Shown here in pieces: positions 42,582 through 51,911 of a stretch of DNA of 64,000 nucleotides (the stretch's first letter is position 1; each line of letters begins with the position of its first letter). This stretch comes from Planctomycetota bacterium. GTDB taxonomy: Bacteria; Planctomycetota; UBA1135; GCA-002686595. The notes under the pieces are model-generated. The model had not been told where the DNA came from and ran no database searches. It saw nothing but the letters and a program-made list of their open reading frames with translations. Made by a program: the position numbers and the translations under genes. Where the stretch lies: contig JAEUHY010000024.1 in assembly GCA_016795325.1 (NCBI GenBank), forward strand, positions 124,001 through 188,000, written 5' to 3'.

Positions 42582-43646
42582 CTACGCCAGACTCTTGAGC
42601 CGCGCGACGACGTCGCGCGCCGCGCCCGAGTCGAGCGCTTCCACCGCGAGCGACACGCATTCGGCGAGCGTGTGCGCCTTGCCGCCGGCCTTGAGGATCA
42701 AGCCGGCGCCGAGCAGCGCCGCGTTGCGCGCGGGCCCGTGCTCGCCCGAGAGCACCGAGAGCGTCAGGTCGCCGCTCGCCTTGGTCAGCGCGGGGTTGTC
42801 GCCCGAGCCGTAGCCCTCGTCGGGTGGCCCGAACATCGGCAGGTCCGGTTCGAGCGGCGCGCTCATCCCGACGTCGGAAGGCTCGACGGTGAGCGGCGTC
42901 TGGAAACCGCCGGAGAGCTCGATGCCGCGCGAGCGGCGCGACACGGCGGGAATCACTCCGCCTTCGAGCCCTTGGATCGCGATGCCGCGCGGATGGCCGA
43001 GCGCCTGCAACACCTCGACGGCCATGCCGAGCACCGGCCCGGCCTGCGCGCCGATCACGATCGCGGCGTTGCGCGGCGCGATGAGCTTCTCGACGGTCGC
43101 GATCGGCGTGCGCACGCCGATCTCGCTGCGCACGCGCCGCAGTCCCATGAGCGCGGGCAAGATCCCCGAGGACGACGCGACCGCGAAGCGCGCCTTGGCG
43201 ACCCAGTCCTCGGCCTCGGCCGGATCCCAGGTCATGTCGAGCCCGAGGCGCTCGAGCGCGCTGGCCGCCGTCAGGCCGCGTTTGGGCGGCACACAGCGGT
43301 CCGTGATGACGAGCACGCGCAAGCCCGCGGCGGCCGCAATCAATCCGGCGGCGACCTCCAGCGGTGCGTGGGACTCCAGTCCATCCTGCGGCGGGCAGAC
43401 GCAGACCAGATCCTGCATGCCGCGGCAGGGGATCGTCGCGTGCGCGCGCGCCGCTTCGGCGAAGGCGGTCAGTTCCTCGACCGTGACGCCCTTCCAGCGC
43501 AGCGCGATGAGGAATGCGCCGACTTGGATGTCGCTGCGCGACTCGGCCAGGATCAGCTCGAAGGCCCGGTAGGCCTCGTCGTGCGTGAGGTTGCGCCCGT
43601 CGCGCTTCGCCGATCCGAGCAGCCGCAGGAGATCACGCAGGATCAT
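42582..43646 (-). CDS. TrpD-like phosphoribosyltransferase family protein
   Basis: 354 residues from the ATG at 43646 (MILRDLLRLLGSAKRDGRNL); a start at 43664 is also possible. The N-terminal helical domain (HDEAYRAFELILAESRSDIQ, GAFLIALRWKGVTVEELTAF) and the following alpha/beta domain are those of anthranilate phosphoribosyltransferase. The GTGGD substrate loop of TrpD is replaced by CVCPPQDGLESHAP, and other active-site positions differ, as in the TrpD2/YbiB branch, which binds nucleic acid rather than making tryptophan. No trp genes are near. I therefore call it a TrpD-family protein, with TrpD2 as the likelier identity and true TrpD activity doubtful. Confidence 0.82.
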   Translation of the reverse strand: MILRDLLRLLGSAKRDGRNLTHDEAYRAFELILAESRSDIQVGAFLIALRWKGVTVEELTAFAEAARAHATIPCRGMQDLVCVCPPQDGLESHAPLEVAAGLIAAAAGLRVLVITDRCVPPKRGLTAASALERLGLDMTWDPAEAEDWVAKARFAVASSSGILPALMGLRRVRSEIGVRTPIATVEKLIAPRNAAIVIGAQAGPVLGMAVEVLQALGHPRGIAIQGLEGGVIPAVSRRSRGIELSGGFQTPLTVEPSDVGMSAPLEPDLPMFGPPDEGYGSGDNPALTKASGDLTLSVLSGEHGPARNAALLGAGLILKAGGKAHTLAECVSLAVEALDSGAARDVVARLKSLA

Positions 43647-43779
43647 CGGGGGAGCGAACAGCATACGCAGCGACACCCCCACTGTCCCCAGCCGCCGCAG
43701 CCAAACTGCAACAGCTGCGCCCCGTCGCACGCCCGGAGCGGGCGCCTCGTTCGAAACGGAGAGCGGCGCTTCCAACACA

Positions 43780-43814
43780 GCGGCGCGGCCGGGATTCGCT
43801 CCCGGCCGCGCCGC
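43780..43814 (-). terminator. Terminator of the amidohydrolase operon
   Basis: A perfect 15-bp stem (GCGGCGCGGCCGGGA with TCCCGGCCGCGCCGC) around a TTCGC loop, 36 bases after the stop of the last amidohydrolase gene. It is the longest perfect hairpin that I noticed in the window. Little T-tract follows. Confidence 0.8.
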
Positions 43815-43850
43815 ATGGATCCGCGCGCATCGCGCCGCCGCTCGACCCGC

Positions 43851-45293
43851 TCAGCCCTCGTCGACGGCTTCGTCGGCCGCGCCGTCCTTGGGCTTGTCCT
43901 CGGGAGTTTCCGCGGGCTTGCCCTCCGGCTTCTCGTCGCCGCCTTCGGTCGGCGTGTCGTCGTCGGCCGGCTTCTCTTCGCCCTTGTCGCGCCGCGCCTC
44001 CGGCGCGTCCGTCGGTTGCGCCGCGGGGCGCGGACGGATGTGCGCGTAGTACAGCTCCTTGTCCTTCTCGTAGACGAGCTTGCCGTCGACGACCGTGTAC
44101 TGGACGAGCGCCTGGTAGTGCAGCAGATCGCCGTCGAGCAGGATCAAGTCGCAGTCCTTGCCGACTTCGATCGAGCCGATGCGGTGCTCGACGCCCAGGA
44201 TGCGGGCCGGAACGATCGTGATGCCTTCGATCGCCGCCTGCTCGGGCAAGCCGCCGCGCACGGCGAAGCCCGCTTCGATCGGCAAGTGCAGCACGTCGCG
44301 GCCGGCGATGCCGCCGAGGTCGATGAACGTGCTCGTCGCCTGGATCGCGACCTGCACACCCGAGCGGTGCAGGATGGCTGCGTTCTCGATGCTCGAGCCG
44401 CCGTCGCGCAGCAGTTCTTCGCTCTTGTCGCGCCGCGCGCGCGGCACGACCACGGCGTAGGCGCCGGCGCGGCCCAACTCGTCCGCGACCGTCCAGCCTT
44501 CGAGCGCGCCCTCGATGATCGGGCGGAACTTGTACTTCTGCGCGAGGCGCGCGATGCCAAGCAGGTCCGAGCGGTTGGCGGCGTTGAAGCGCGCCATGCT
44601 GCGGTTCTCGAGGATCGAGCGGATCGTCGGATCGACTCCGCGGGCGGCCGGCTCCTTGAGATCCTTGTTGGTCTTCTTCTGCTCCTCCCAGTCGCGGTAG
44701 TCGCGCAGGTAGCGCGCCGCCGCCTCGAACTTGGCGTCGAGCTCGCTCTTGCCGCGCGGCGCGGCCGAGCTGTAGCTCAGCGTGCTCTGGTAGCGCTCGC
44801 GCACCACCACGCCCTTGACCTCGCGGCGCTTGAGCTTGACCGCCACGCCCGAGTCGGAAACCGTCGTGATGCCCGCGGCGAGCGCGAGCACGAGGTTCTG
44901 GCTGTAGGGATCGAAGGTGTCGGCGAACTCACCGCCGCCGAAGCGGCTGGCGATGCCGCGCGCGTTCAGCGCGACCAGGCCGGGGTAGATGCGCAGTCCC
45001 TGCGCGTCGAGCACCTTGGCGTCGGCGGGAATCTCGAGGTCGTGTCCGATCTTGCGGATCACGCCGCCGCGCGCGAGCACCGTGGCGCCGCGCAGCACGG
45101 CGCCGGTCCCGCTGTAGACGTCGCCGTTGACGACGGCGAACCACTCGCCCTCGTCCTTCTTGGTTGCGTCAGCGCCGGCGGCGCCGCCCGCTTGGCCTTC
45201 GCCACCGGCGGGATCCTGAGCGAAAACCGGAACGGCGAGCGCCGCCACGGCCAGGGTGCGCGCCGAGCGCGCGAGCATCGTGGAGAACTTCAT
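43851..45293 (-). CDS. Exported amidohydrolase-fold protein AH11, metal site lost
   Basis: 480 residues, ATG at 45293 overlapping the AH10 stop by ATGA; last gene of the operon. Signal peptide about 1-25 (AVAALAVPVFAQ). The HxH that follows the first strand in the superfamily reads YPGLVALNAR (NAR, about 110-112), and where the active paralogues have NTD it has QAT (VAIQATSTF). The fold is otherwise kept: GAVLRGATVLARGGVIRKIG at the start, and IEGITIVPARILGVEHRIGS with EVGKDCDLILLDGD at the end. Lys/Arg-rich KRREVKG replaces the usual Gly loop. The C-terminus (about 425-480) is a Glu/Asp/Pro/Lys-rich tail. A binding or scaffold role is more likely than catalysis. Confidence 0.9.
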   Translation of the reverse strand: MKFSTMLARSARTLAVAALAVPVFAQDPAGGEGQAGGAAGADATKKDEGEWFAVVNGDVYSGTGAVLRGATVLARGGVIRKIGHDLEIPADAKVLDAQGLRIYPGLVALNARGIASRFGGGEFADTFDPYSQNLVLALAAGITTVSDSGVAVKLKRREVKGVVVRERYQSTLSYSSAAPRGKSELDAKFEAAARYLRDYRDWEEQKKTNKDLKEPAARGVDPTIRSILENRSMARFNAANRSDLLGIARLAQKYKFRPIIEGALEGWTVADELGRAGAYAVVVPRARRDKSEELLRDGGSSIENAAILHRSGVQVAIQATSTFIDLGGIAGRDVLHLPIEAGFAVRGGLPEQAAIEGITIVPARILGVEHRIGSIEVGKDCDLILLDGDLLHYQALVQYTVVDGKLVYEKDKELYYAHIRPRPAAQPTDAPEARRDKGEEKPADDDTPTEGGDEKPEGKPAETPEDKPKDGAADEAVDEG

Positions 45294-46570
45294 TGGCGCA
45301 CCTCGCCGTGAACGAACGCGCCGTCGAGCATGACAGCGACCACCTTGGTTCCAGGTTCGAGCGGATCGCCGTTCAAGAACAAGAGGTTCGCCACCTTGCC
45401 CTTCTCGAGCGTGCCGTAGTCCTTGTCGAGGCCCATCAGCGCGGCCGCGTGGACCGTCATCGACTTGAGCGCGTCTTCGCGCTTCATGCCGTTCTTCACC
45501 ATCTCGCCGACGTCGGCGCGCCAGGTTTCGTGCGAGGCGAGGTCCTCGCCGCGCGGGATCAGCACGACCTTGTTGCCGGCGTTGGCGAACTCGGCGGGCA
45601 GGTTGCGCTGGCGCATCGTGGCGGTCGTGTAGCTGAGCTCGGGCTCCATCACGAGCATGCACTTGCGCTTGACGATCTCGTCGTGGACCTCGTAGAGGTC
45701 GAGTTCGCGCTGCATCACCACGCGCAGGGCGAAGTCGAACTTGCGCTCGCCGATGGCGTCGAGCCAGTGCGCCCAGTCAGCGGCCGACGAGATCGACACG
45801 AGCGGAAGCATCTTGCCGTCGCGCACGCGCAGGAACGGCTTGACCTTGGGATCGGCGGCCGGCGGCACGAACTCCTTGGCCTTGGAGTCAGCGCCCTTCG
45901 CATCGGCGGCCTTCTCGTCCTTCTTCTCGTCGGGCTTGGCTTCGTCCTTCTTCTCCTCGGTCTTCGCGCCCTTGCCCTTCTGATCCTTGGTCCACTTCTC
46001 CTTCGCCTTGGCGACCTTCTCGTCGTGCTCGTCGACCTTGGCCCAGGCGTCCTTGACCGTCTTCTTCGAGCGCGCGTCGGCGCGGAAGTACACCTTGAGG
46101 TATGCGCCTTCCTTGATGCGCATCTCTTCGAGCGTCTCGCCCTTGGGGCGGATCGCGACGGCCTGGCCGGGCACGCCGTTGCCCGGGGGATACAGCCCGA
46201 GCGTCGTGATGCCGTAGCTCAGCACCTCCTCGTACTCCTCGGCGCGCGGCAGGATCTCCGGCGACGGGCTGACCTCGGGCGTGAAGTCGGCGCCCGCGCG
46301 TCCGTCGAGGCCCAGCCGCGAGTACGGCAGCACGAGCCCGGGCATCACGGTCCACTCGGGCCGGTCGACGACGGGGATGCCGCGTTCGATCGGCAGGTCG
46401 GGGCCGACCGCGACGATGCGGCCGTCCTCGACGAGCACGACCGCGTGCTCGATGACGCCGTGGCTCACGGTCTCGGCGCGCCCGACGCGGATCGCCTGCA
46501 GGTCGAAGGCGAAGGCGCTGGACGCGAGCGCGGCCGGCACAAGGGAGAGCAAGAGGGAATTGAGTCTCAT
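45290..46570 (-). CDS. Exported amidohydrolase-fold protein AH10, metal site lost
   Basis: 426 residues, ATG at 46570, 29 bases after AH9 stops and overlapping AH11 by 4. Signal peptide about 1-21 (LVPAALASSAFA). HxH is replaced by YSR (MPGLVLPYSRLG, about 83-85), and the later Asp region reads IPRGED. The fold shows in VEDGRIVAVGPDLP, LSYGITTLGLYPPGNGVPGQ and the C-terminal MTVHAAALMGLDKDYGTLEK with GKVANLLFLNGDPLEPG. A Lys/Glu/Asp insert lies at about 190-240 (KKDEAKPDEKKDEKAADAKG). Paired with AH11 as the last two genes. Confidence 0.9.
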   Translation of the reverse strand: MRLNSLLLSLVPAALASSAFAFDLQAIRVGRAETVSHGVIEHAVVLVEDGRIVAVGPDLPIERGIPVVDRPEWTVMPGLVLPYSRLGLDGRAGADFTPEVSPSPEILPRAEEYEEVLSYGITTLGLYPPGNGVPGQAVAIRPKGETLEEMRIKEGAYLKVYFRADARSKKTVKDAWAKVDEHDEKVAKAKEKWTKDQKGKGAKTEEKKDEAKPDEKKDEKAADAKGADSKAKEFVPPAADPKVKPFLRVRDGKMLPLVSISSAADWAHWLDAIGERKFDFALRVVMQRELDLYEVHDEIVKRKCMLVMEPELSYTTATMRQRNLPAEFANAGNKVVLIPRGEDLASHETWRADVGEMVKNGMKREDALKSMTVHAAALMGLDKDYGTLEKGKVANLLFLNGDPLEPGTKVVAVMLDGAFVHGEVRQ

Positions 46571-46599
46571 GATGGTTGTCGCTGCGCGTGCATGGACGG

Positions 46600-47895
46600 T
46601 CAGAAGCGCTGGCCGTCGCGCTCGCGGTCGTATTCGAGGCGGCCTTCGATCCACACGAAGTCGACGCGCGCCCGCGGATCGAGCGGAGCGCCGCGCCACA
46701 GGACGATGTCGGCGTGTTTGCCGGGAGCGAGGCTCCCCAGGCGGTCGTCGAGCCCGAACGAGCGCGCCGGATTCAGCGTGCACGCCTTGAGCATCGTGTA
46801 CGAGTTCGCGCCCAGGCGCGCGCCCATGGCGCCTTGCAGGAACAACTCCTCCTGCGGCATCACGGGCGCGTCGGTGTTGACCGAGATGAGCGCGGCGCCG
46901 GCGGCTTCGTAGCGCTGCGGCGTGCCGATGATCTGGCCCTCCATCGACGAGCGCCAGTCGAAGGTGCGCGGCCCGAGGTTGACGGGCATGCCGACGCGCG
47001 CGGCGTAGGGCGCGACGCGCCAGCCGTCGAAGCAGCCGTGGCTCAGCACGGCGCGCACGGGGTAGCGCTCGCCCCACATCGAGATCGTCGTGTGGCAGGC
47101 GTCGCTTCCCGCGGTGTGGATCAAGAGCGGCAATTCGCGCGCGAGCACCTTCTGCAGGTTGCGCAGCGCGAACACGTCGCGGCCGTCGCGGTTGGCGGCG
47201 AGCGCGAGCTTGTTGGCGCGCTCGAGGTTCCAGGCCATGCCGGCGCGCGTGGCGCCGAGGTCGGCGCCGCGCTCGGGGTTGTAGGCCTGCGCGACCTTCA
47301 TGCCGCCCGGGTCGGCGAACACGCAGTCCTCGTAGTTCGCATCCCAGCGCGTCTTGTAGAGCACGCCGAAACCGCCGTTGTTCGTGCCGCTGCCTGGGAT
47401 GCCGAACAGCGTGGTCACTCCGCCCGCGCAGGCGCGGCGCACGCTCGGATTGCCCGGCACGACGGTCGGCGAGCTGCGGTACTCGGGGTTGAGCGCGATG
47501 ACCATGTCGTTGAGGTCGCCGAAGCCGCTCGACTGCACGTGCGAGTGCAAGTCGATCATGCCCGGCGCCGCGAAGCACAACGGCGCGTCGAAGCGCTCGT
47601 AGCCCGCAGGGAGATCGATCACCGGACCGACGTAGTCGATCGTCGCGCCGCGCACGACGAGCATGCCGGGCTCGAAGACGTCGTCGTTGTCATTGACCGT
47701 CAGCAGCTTGCCGACGACGAGCGCGAAGCCCTGCTCGCCTTCGGCCAGCTCGCGCACCACGCCGGTCCCAGCCTGGGAGCGCTCGGCGCCGCCGACGTCG
47801 CTCGCGCGCGTGCCGGCGCAACTGCCCGCGCCGAGCGCGAACAACGCGGCGAGCACGTACGCGGCGTGCGCTTGGGTCCACGCGGCGAAGCTCAC
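46600..47895 (-). CDS. Exported amidohydrolase AH9, metal site intact
   Basis: 431 residues from a GTG at 47895 that overlaps the AH8 stop (GTGA). The leader ends LGAGSC (Cys26), so it may be a lipoprotein. The catalytic features are all present: PGMIDLHSH (His117 and His119), LLIHTAGSDACH, AVLSHGCFDG and SVNTDAPVMPQEE, giving HxH, His, His and Asp as in imidazolonepropionase/prolidase-like COG1228 enzymes. The loop FGIPGSGTNNGGFGVLYKT and the C-terminal SLAPGKHADIVLWRGAPLDP are typical. It differs from AH6-AH8 in the SQVSTHTQ region and is the most divergent of the four intact ones. Likely a hydrolase of cyclic amides or dipeptides outside the cytoplasm; substrate unknown. Confidence 0.92.
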   Translation of the reverse strand: MSFAAWTQAHAAYVLAALFALGAGSCAGTRASDVGGAERSQAGTGVVRELAEGEQGFALVVGKLLTVNDNDDVFEPGMLVVRGATIDYVGPVIDLPAGYERFDAPLCFAAPGMIDLHSHVQSSGFGDLNDMVIALNPEYRSSPTVVPGNPSVRRACAGGVTTLFGIPGSGTNNGGFGVLYKTRWDANYEDCVFADPGGMKVAQAYNPERGADLGATRAGMAWNLERANKLALAANRDGRDVFALRNLQKVLARELPLLIHTAGSDACHTTISMWGERYPVRAVLSHGCFDGWRVAPYAARVGMPVNLGPRTFDWRSSMEGQIIGTPQRYEAAGAALISVNTDAPVMPQEELFLQGAMGARLGANSYTMLKACTLNPARSFGLDDRLGSLAPGKHADIVLWRGAPLDPRARVDFVWIEGRLEYDRERDGQRF

Positions 47896-49256
47896 CACGG
47901 CCGGCCTCCGACGCCCTTGGAGTAGACCTCGCGGCCTTCGATGTAGACGCGCTCGATCACGCTGCGCGGGTCGACCGGATCGCCGCTGATCACGACGAAA
48001 TCCGCGTGCTTCCCGGGCTCGAGGCTGCCGACCTTGTCGTCGATGCCGGCGACGACGGCGGGAACGATCGTCAGGCCGCGCACGGCTTGCATCGCCGCGG
48101 TCTCGAAGCCCAGACGCGCCGAGGAAGCGGCCTGGTTCGCCAGTTCTTCCGCGGGCACGACGGGCGCGTCGGTGTTGAAGCCGATGCGGCTCAGGCCGCG
48201 GCGCTGGTACTCGCCGGCGCAGGAGAGCACGCGGCCGTCGGGGTCGCCGTTGCGGCCGCCCGGCCAGTCGACTTCGCGCGGTCCGACGATCGCTGCGACC
48301 CCAGCGCGCTCGGCGAGTTCGGCCGCGAGGAAACCGCGCCACTCGCCGTGGTCGATGTACACATCGAGCCCGAACTCGCCCTTGAGCATCGTGATCGTGT
48401 TGAGCACGAGCTGGTACATCTGCGTGTGCGTCGAGATCTGCGTCTCGTGCTTGGCGAGCGCGCGGAACACCTCGAACTGCGGGTCGTAGGGCCGCGCGAG
48501 CGGATCGGCCTCGTTCTGGCGCACGTAGGAAAGCCCGCGCCGCACCGTGCCGCGGATGTGGTAGTTCATCATCGAACGACCCATTCCGTAGCCCCAGCGC
48601 GTCGGGTTGTCGCCCTGCGCGACCTTCATCGAACCCGGATCGCGGATGACCGTCTCCTCGAAGTTGTCGAGACCGGTTTTGATCAGCGCGCCCTGCCCAC
48701 CGATGTTGGTGCCCGAGCCGGGGATGTAGAGCACGCTCGTGACGCCCGCGGCGAGACAGCGCAGCAGGTTTTCGTTGCGCGGCACGACGGTCGGCGCGAC
48801 GCGCAGCCCCTCGTTGGTCTGGAAGACCATGTCGTTGATGTCGCCGCTCGAGCCGCCGATGTGGCTGTGCAGGTCGATCATCCCGGGCATGACCCAGCGC
48901 GAGCCGACGTCGAACACGACGTAGCCGGCGGGCACTGCAGCGCCCTCGCGCGCGACACAGGCTTCGATGCGGCCGTCGCGCACCGTGAGGAGCGCGTGGT
49001 CGATCACCTGCGGCCCGGTGTCGGAGGCAATGAGCGCCTTGGCGGCGAGCACGGCGAGCCCAGGGCCGCCGACCTCGCCAGGCTTGGGAGCGGAGAGCGT
49101 CGTCGCCGCGGCGCTGGACTGCGCCGGCGCGGCGGCGCCCGCTCGCGCGAGCGAGCTTCCAGCTTGCGCGAACGACGTGGCGCACAGCAACGAGGCGGCG
49201 AGCGCGGACCAGCCGCTGCTCACCACCGCCCCGTGACTCGCGCCCGCCGGTCGCAT
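47892..49256 (-). CDS. Exported amidohydrolase AH8, metal site intact
   Basis: 454 residues, ATG at 49256 sharing one base with the AH7 stop (TGATG); a GTG at 49226 is an alternative start nearer the hydrophobic leader WSALAASLLCATSFAQ. Metal-site features: MPGMIDLHSH (His130 and His132), TQISTHTQMYQ, YIDHGEWRGF and IGFNTDAPVVPAEE. It shares with AH6 and AH7 the long IPGSGTNIGGQGALIKTG loop and RDPGSMKVAQGDNP, so the three are recent tandem copies. Ends SLEPGKHADFVVISGDPVDP. Active enzyme expected. Confidence 0.93.
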   Translation of the reverse strand: MRPAGASHGAVVSSGWSALAASLLCATSFAQAGSSLARAGAAAPAQSSAAATTLSAPKPGEVGGPGLAVLAAKALIASDTGPQVIDHALLTVRDGRIEACVAREGAAVPAGYVVFDVGSRWVMPGMIDLHSHIGGSSGDINDMVFQTNEGLRVAPTVVPRNENLLRCLAAGVTSVLYIPGSGTNIGGQGALIKTGLDNFEETVIRDPGSMKVAQGDNPTRWGYGMGRSMMNYHIRGTVRRGLSYVRQNEADPLARPYDPQFEVFRALAKHETQISTHTQMYQLVLNTITMLKGEFGLDVYIDHGEWRGFLAAELAERAGVAAIVGPREVDWPGGRNGDPDGRVLSCAGEYQRRGLSRIGFNTDAPVVPAEELANQAASSARLGFETAAMQAVRGLTIVPAVVAGIDDKVGSLEPGKHADFVVISGDPVDPRSVIERVYIEGREVYSKGVGGRPW

Positions 49257-50614
49257 CAGAAGCGCCGCACGTCCCGCGCGGTGTCGTACACCTTGCGCCC
49301 TTCGATGAAGACCATCTCGACCGACGTGCGCGGATCGCTCGGGTCGCCGCTGAGGATCACGATGTCCGCGTCCTTGCCGGGCTCGAGGCTGCCGACGCGC
49401 TTGTCGATCCCGGCTGTCTTGGCCGGCACGATCGTGTGGCCACGCACGGCCTGCGCGTCGTCGTTCTTGAAGCCGTAGCGCACGTTGACCGCCGACTGGA
49501 GGAACAGCTCTTCCTGCGGAATCACGGGCGAGTCGGTGTTGAAGCCGACCATCTCCATGCCGCGCGCTTGGTACTCGCCCGCGATGGCGGTCATCTTCTC
49601 GGGGTTGGCGCCGCCCCACGGCCCGGGGCCGGTGCGCGCGACGTCGACGTTGCGCGGGCCGATGATTCCCGGCACGCCGAGTTCCTTGGCGAGCTCCGCG
49701 TAGAGGTAGCCGCCCCACTCGCCGTGGTCGATGTACACGTCGATCCCGAACTCCTTGCGGATCATCAGGATCGTCATCATCACGACCTGCGCGACCTGGG
49801 TGTGCGTCGAGACCTGCGTGCGGTGCGAGAACAGCTCGCGGAACACGTCCAGGCGCGGATCGTGCTCGGGCTTGGGGCCCTTGCCGTCCTCGAAGGCCTT
49901 CCACTTCGCGGCGTAGGCGCGGCCCTGCTGGAACATGTCGCGCAGGTGGAAGTTCTCCCACGTCTTGCCGACCCCGAAGCCCCAGCGCTCCGGGTTGCCC
50001 CACTGCGCCACCTTCAGCGAACCCGGATCGCGGATGACCGACTCTTCGTAGTTGGGCAGGCCCGTCTTGAGCAGCACGCCCTGACCGCCCGAGTTCGTGC
50101 CGGAGCCGGGGATGTACAGCACGCTCGTCACGCCCGAGGCGATCGCGCGCTGGAAGTTGGGATTGTCGGGAATCACCGAGGCTTGCACGCGCAGCTCGGG
50201 ATTGGTGACGTACACCATGTCGTTGATGTCCATCGACCCGCCGACGTGGCAGTGCAGGTCGATCATGCCCGGCATGGCCCACAGCGCGCCGCAGTCGCGC
50301 ACGACATAGCCGGCGGGCACGCCCGCGTCGCCGCGCGGAGCAACGAGTTCGATGCGACCGTCGCGCACGAGGATCAGCGCGTTGTCGACGACTTGCGTCC
50401 CGTTCCAGATCACGGTGAGCGCCTTGCTCACCATCAGCGCCAGCCCAGGCCCGCCGACTGCGCCCGGAGCGGGCGGAGCATCGTCGACCAGGTACGCAGA
50501 GCGCGCCGGATCCGGCGGCGTCAGCGTGCGCGGCGCGAGCGCGTTCTGCGCGTGAGCGGCCAAGGTGAGCGCGCCGAGCGTGAGGGCGGCGCGCAACGTG
50601 CGGTCGATCTGCAT
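49256..50614 (-). CDS. Exported amidohydrolase AH7, metal site intact
   Basis: 452 residues from the ATG at 50614, which shares its first base with the AH6 stop (TGATG); an upstream TTG is less likely. Signal peptide about 1-23 (ALTLGALTLAAHAQ). Metal site: AMPGMIDLHCH (His121 and His123), TQVSTHTQVAQ, YIDHGEWGGY and VGFNTDSPVIPQEE. Loop IPGSGTNSGGQGVLLKTG and RDPGSLKVAQWGNPERW are shared with AH6 and AH8. Ends SLEPGKDADIVILSGDPSDP and VFIEGRKVYD. Active COG1228-type hydrolase expected. Confidence 0.93.
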   Translation of the reverse strand: MQIDRTLRAALTLGALTLAAHAQNALAPRTLTPPDPARSAYLVDDAPPAPGAVGGPGLALMVSKALTVIWNGTQVVDNALILVRDGRIELVAPRGDAGVPAGYVVRDCGALWAMPGMIDLHCHVGGSMDINDMVYVTNPELRVQASVIPDNPNFQRAIASGVTSVLYIPGSGTNSGGQGVLLKTGLPNYEESVIRDPGSLKVAQWGNPERWGFGVGKTWENFHLRDMFQQGRAYAAKWKAFEDGKGPKPEHDPRLDVFRELFSHRTQVSTHTQVAQVVMMTILMIRKEFGIDVYIDHGEWGGYLYAELAKELGVPGIIGPRNVDVARTGPGPWGGANPEKMTAIAGEYQARGMEMVGFNTDSPVIPQEELFLQSAVNVRYGFKNDDAQAVRGHTIVPAKTAGIDKRVGSLEPGKDADIVILSGDPSDPRTSVEMVFIEGRKVYDTARDVRRF

Positions 50615-51906
50615 CACCAACGTCTCCTGTCGTTCGACGTGTCGTAGAGCTTGCGGCCTTCGACGTAGACGGCCTCGACCGCGCAGCGCGGGTCCGCGGG
50701 CGACCCGTGCAGGACGACGAGGTCGGCGTCCTTGCCCGGTTCGAGGCTGCCGATCCGATGGTCGAGTCCGGCGGTCTTCGCGGGGACGATCGTCAGTCCG
50801 CGAACGGTCGACATCTCGGAGTCATCGAAGCCGTAGTACACAGCGAGCGCCGCCTGCGTGGGGAGGTCCTCGAGGGACGGCGTGAAGCCCGGGAAGGGCA
50901 GCGAGTCGGTGTTGAAGCCGATCATCGAGTGACCGAGCTCCTGGTAGCCGGCGGCGATGCCCTGGAAGCGCTCGGGGGCCTCGCCGGTGAAGTTGATCAT
51001 GCCGCGGTTCATCGTCTCGACGTTGCGCGGGCCGAGGATCGCGGGCACGCCCATCTGCTCGGCGAGCGCGGCCATGCGGTGGCCGCCGAACTCACCGTGG
51101 TCGATGTACACGTCGAGTCCGAACTCGCCGCGGATCATCAGCAGGGTCATCATCACGACCTGCGTGACCTGCGTGTGCGTCGAGACCTGCGTGCGCTTGG
51201 CGAACAGGTCGCGGAACACGTCGAGTTCGAGCCGGCGCTGCGGCTGCGGAGCACTGCCCGACTCGTGCGCCTTCCACGCCGCGGCATAGGCGCGCCCTTC
51301 GCGGAACATGTGGCGCAGGTGGTAGTTCTCCCAGCTCTTGCCCACGCCGAACGCGAAGTCCTCGGGGTTGCCCCACTGCGCGACCTTCAGCGAACCGGGG
51401 TCGCGCAGCAGCGCGTCCTCGTAGTTCTCGGGGCCGGTCTTGAGCAGCACGCCCGTCCCGCCGCAGTTCGAGCCCGAGCCGGGGATGAACAGGACCGCCG
51501 TGACGCCGGCGGCGAGGCCGCGCTGGAACGCAGGGTTGGCCGGCAGCACCGCCGTGCGCGCCGACAACTCCGGTTGCGTGACGTACACCAGATCGTTGAT
51601 GTCGAGCGTTCCGCCCGCGTGGCTGTGCAGGTCGATCATGCCCGGCATCACCCACAGCTGGCCGAGGTCGCGCACCACGTAGCCAGCGGGGACGGCGAGT
51701 TCGTCGCGCGCGCCCAGCGCCTCGATCCGTCCGTCGCGGACGAGCAGCGTCGCGTTGTCGATCACCTGCGGCCCGCGCCACGCCGCGGTCAGCGCCTTCG
51801 CCGTGAAGAGCGCCAAACCCGGACCGCCGCGCTCCCCAGCCTGGGGAGCGCGCGATTCCTGCGGCGCGAGAGCCGCCGCGAGCGTGAGCACCGCCGCGAG
51901 CGTCAT
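50614..51906 (-). CDS. Exported amidohydrolase AH6, metal site intact
   Basis: 430 residues, ATG at 51906, five bases after AH5 ends. Signal peptide about 1-14 (MTLAAVLTLAAALA). Metal site: VMPGMIDLHSH (His94 and His96), TQVSTHTQVTQ, YIDHGEFGGH and IGFNTDSLPFPG. Loop IPGSGSNCGGTGVLLKTG and RDPGSLKVAQWGNPEDF show close kinship to AH7 and AH8. Ends SLEPGKDADLVVLHGSPADP and VYVEGRKLYD. First of the four consecutive intact genes in transcription order. Confidence 0.93.
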   Translation of the reverse strand: MTLAAVLTLAAALAPQESRAPQAGERGGPGLALFTAKALTAAWRGPQVIDNATLLVRDGRIEALGARDELAVPAGYVVRDLGQLWVMPGMIDLHSHAGGTLDINDLVYVTQPELSARTAVLPANPAFQRGLAAGVTAVLFIPGSGSNCGGTGVLLKTGPENYEDALLRDPGSLKVAQWGNPEDFAFGVGKSWENYHLRHMFREGRAYAAAWKAHESGSAPQPQRRLELDVFRDLFAKRTQVSTHTQVTQVVMMTLLMIRGEFGLDVYIDHGEFGGHRMAALAEQMGVPAILGPRNVETMNRGMINFTGEAPERFQGIAAGYQELGHSMIGFNTDSLPFPGFTPSLEDLPTQAALAVYYGFDDSEMSTVRGLTIVPAKTAGLDHRIGSLEPGKDADLVVLHGSPADPRCAVEAVYVEGRKLYDTSNDRRRW

Positions 51907-51911
51907 CGGCG

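Noticed and set aside
42555..42596. Short direct repeat of about 17 bases (CGCGCTGCGCCAGAC / CGCGCTACGCCAGAC)
   Set aside because: Only two short copies at the end of the TrpD-like gene, likely a chance or slippage product with no visible function.
42330..45311. Open frame of nearly 1000 codons on the plus strand
   Set aside because: It runs antisense to the TrpD-like and AH11 genes, which have clear motifs. Composition is Arg/Ala/His without signal or domain.
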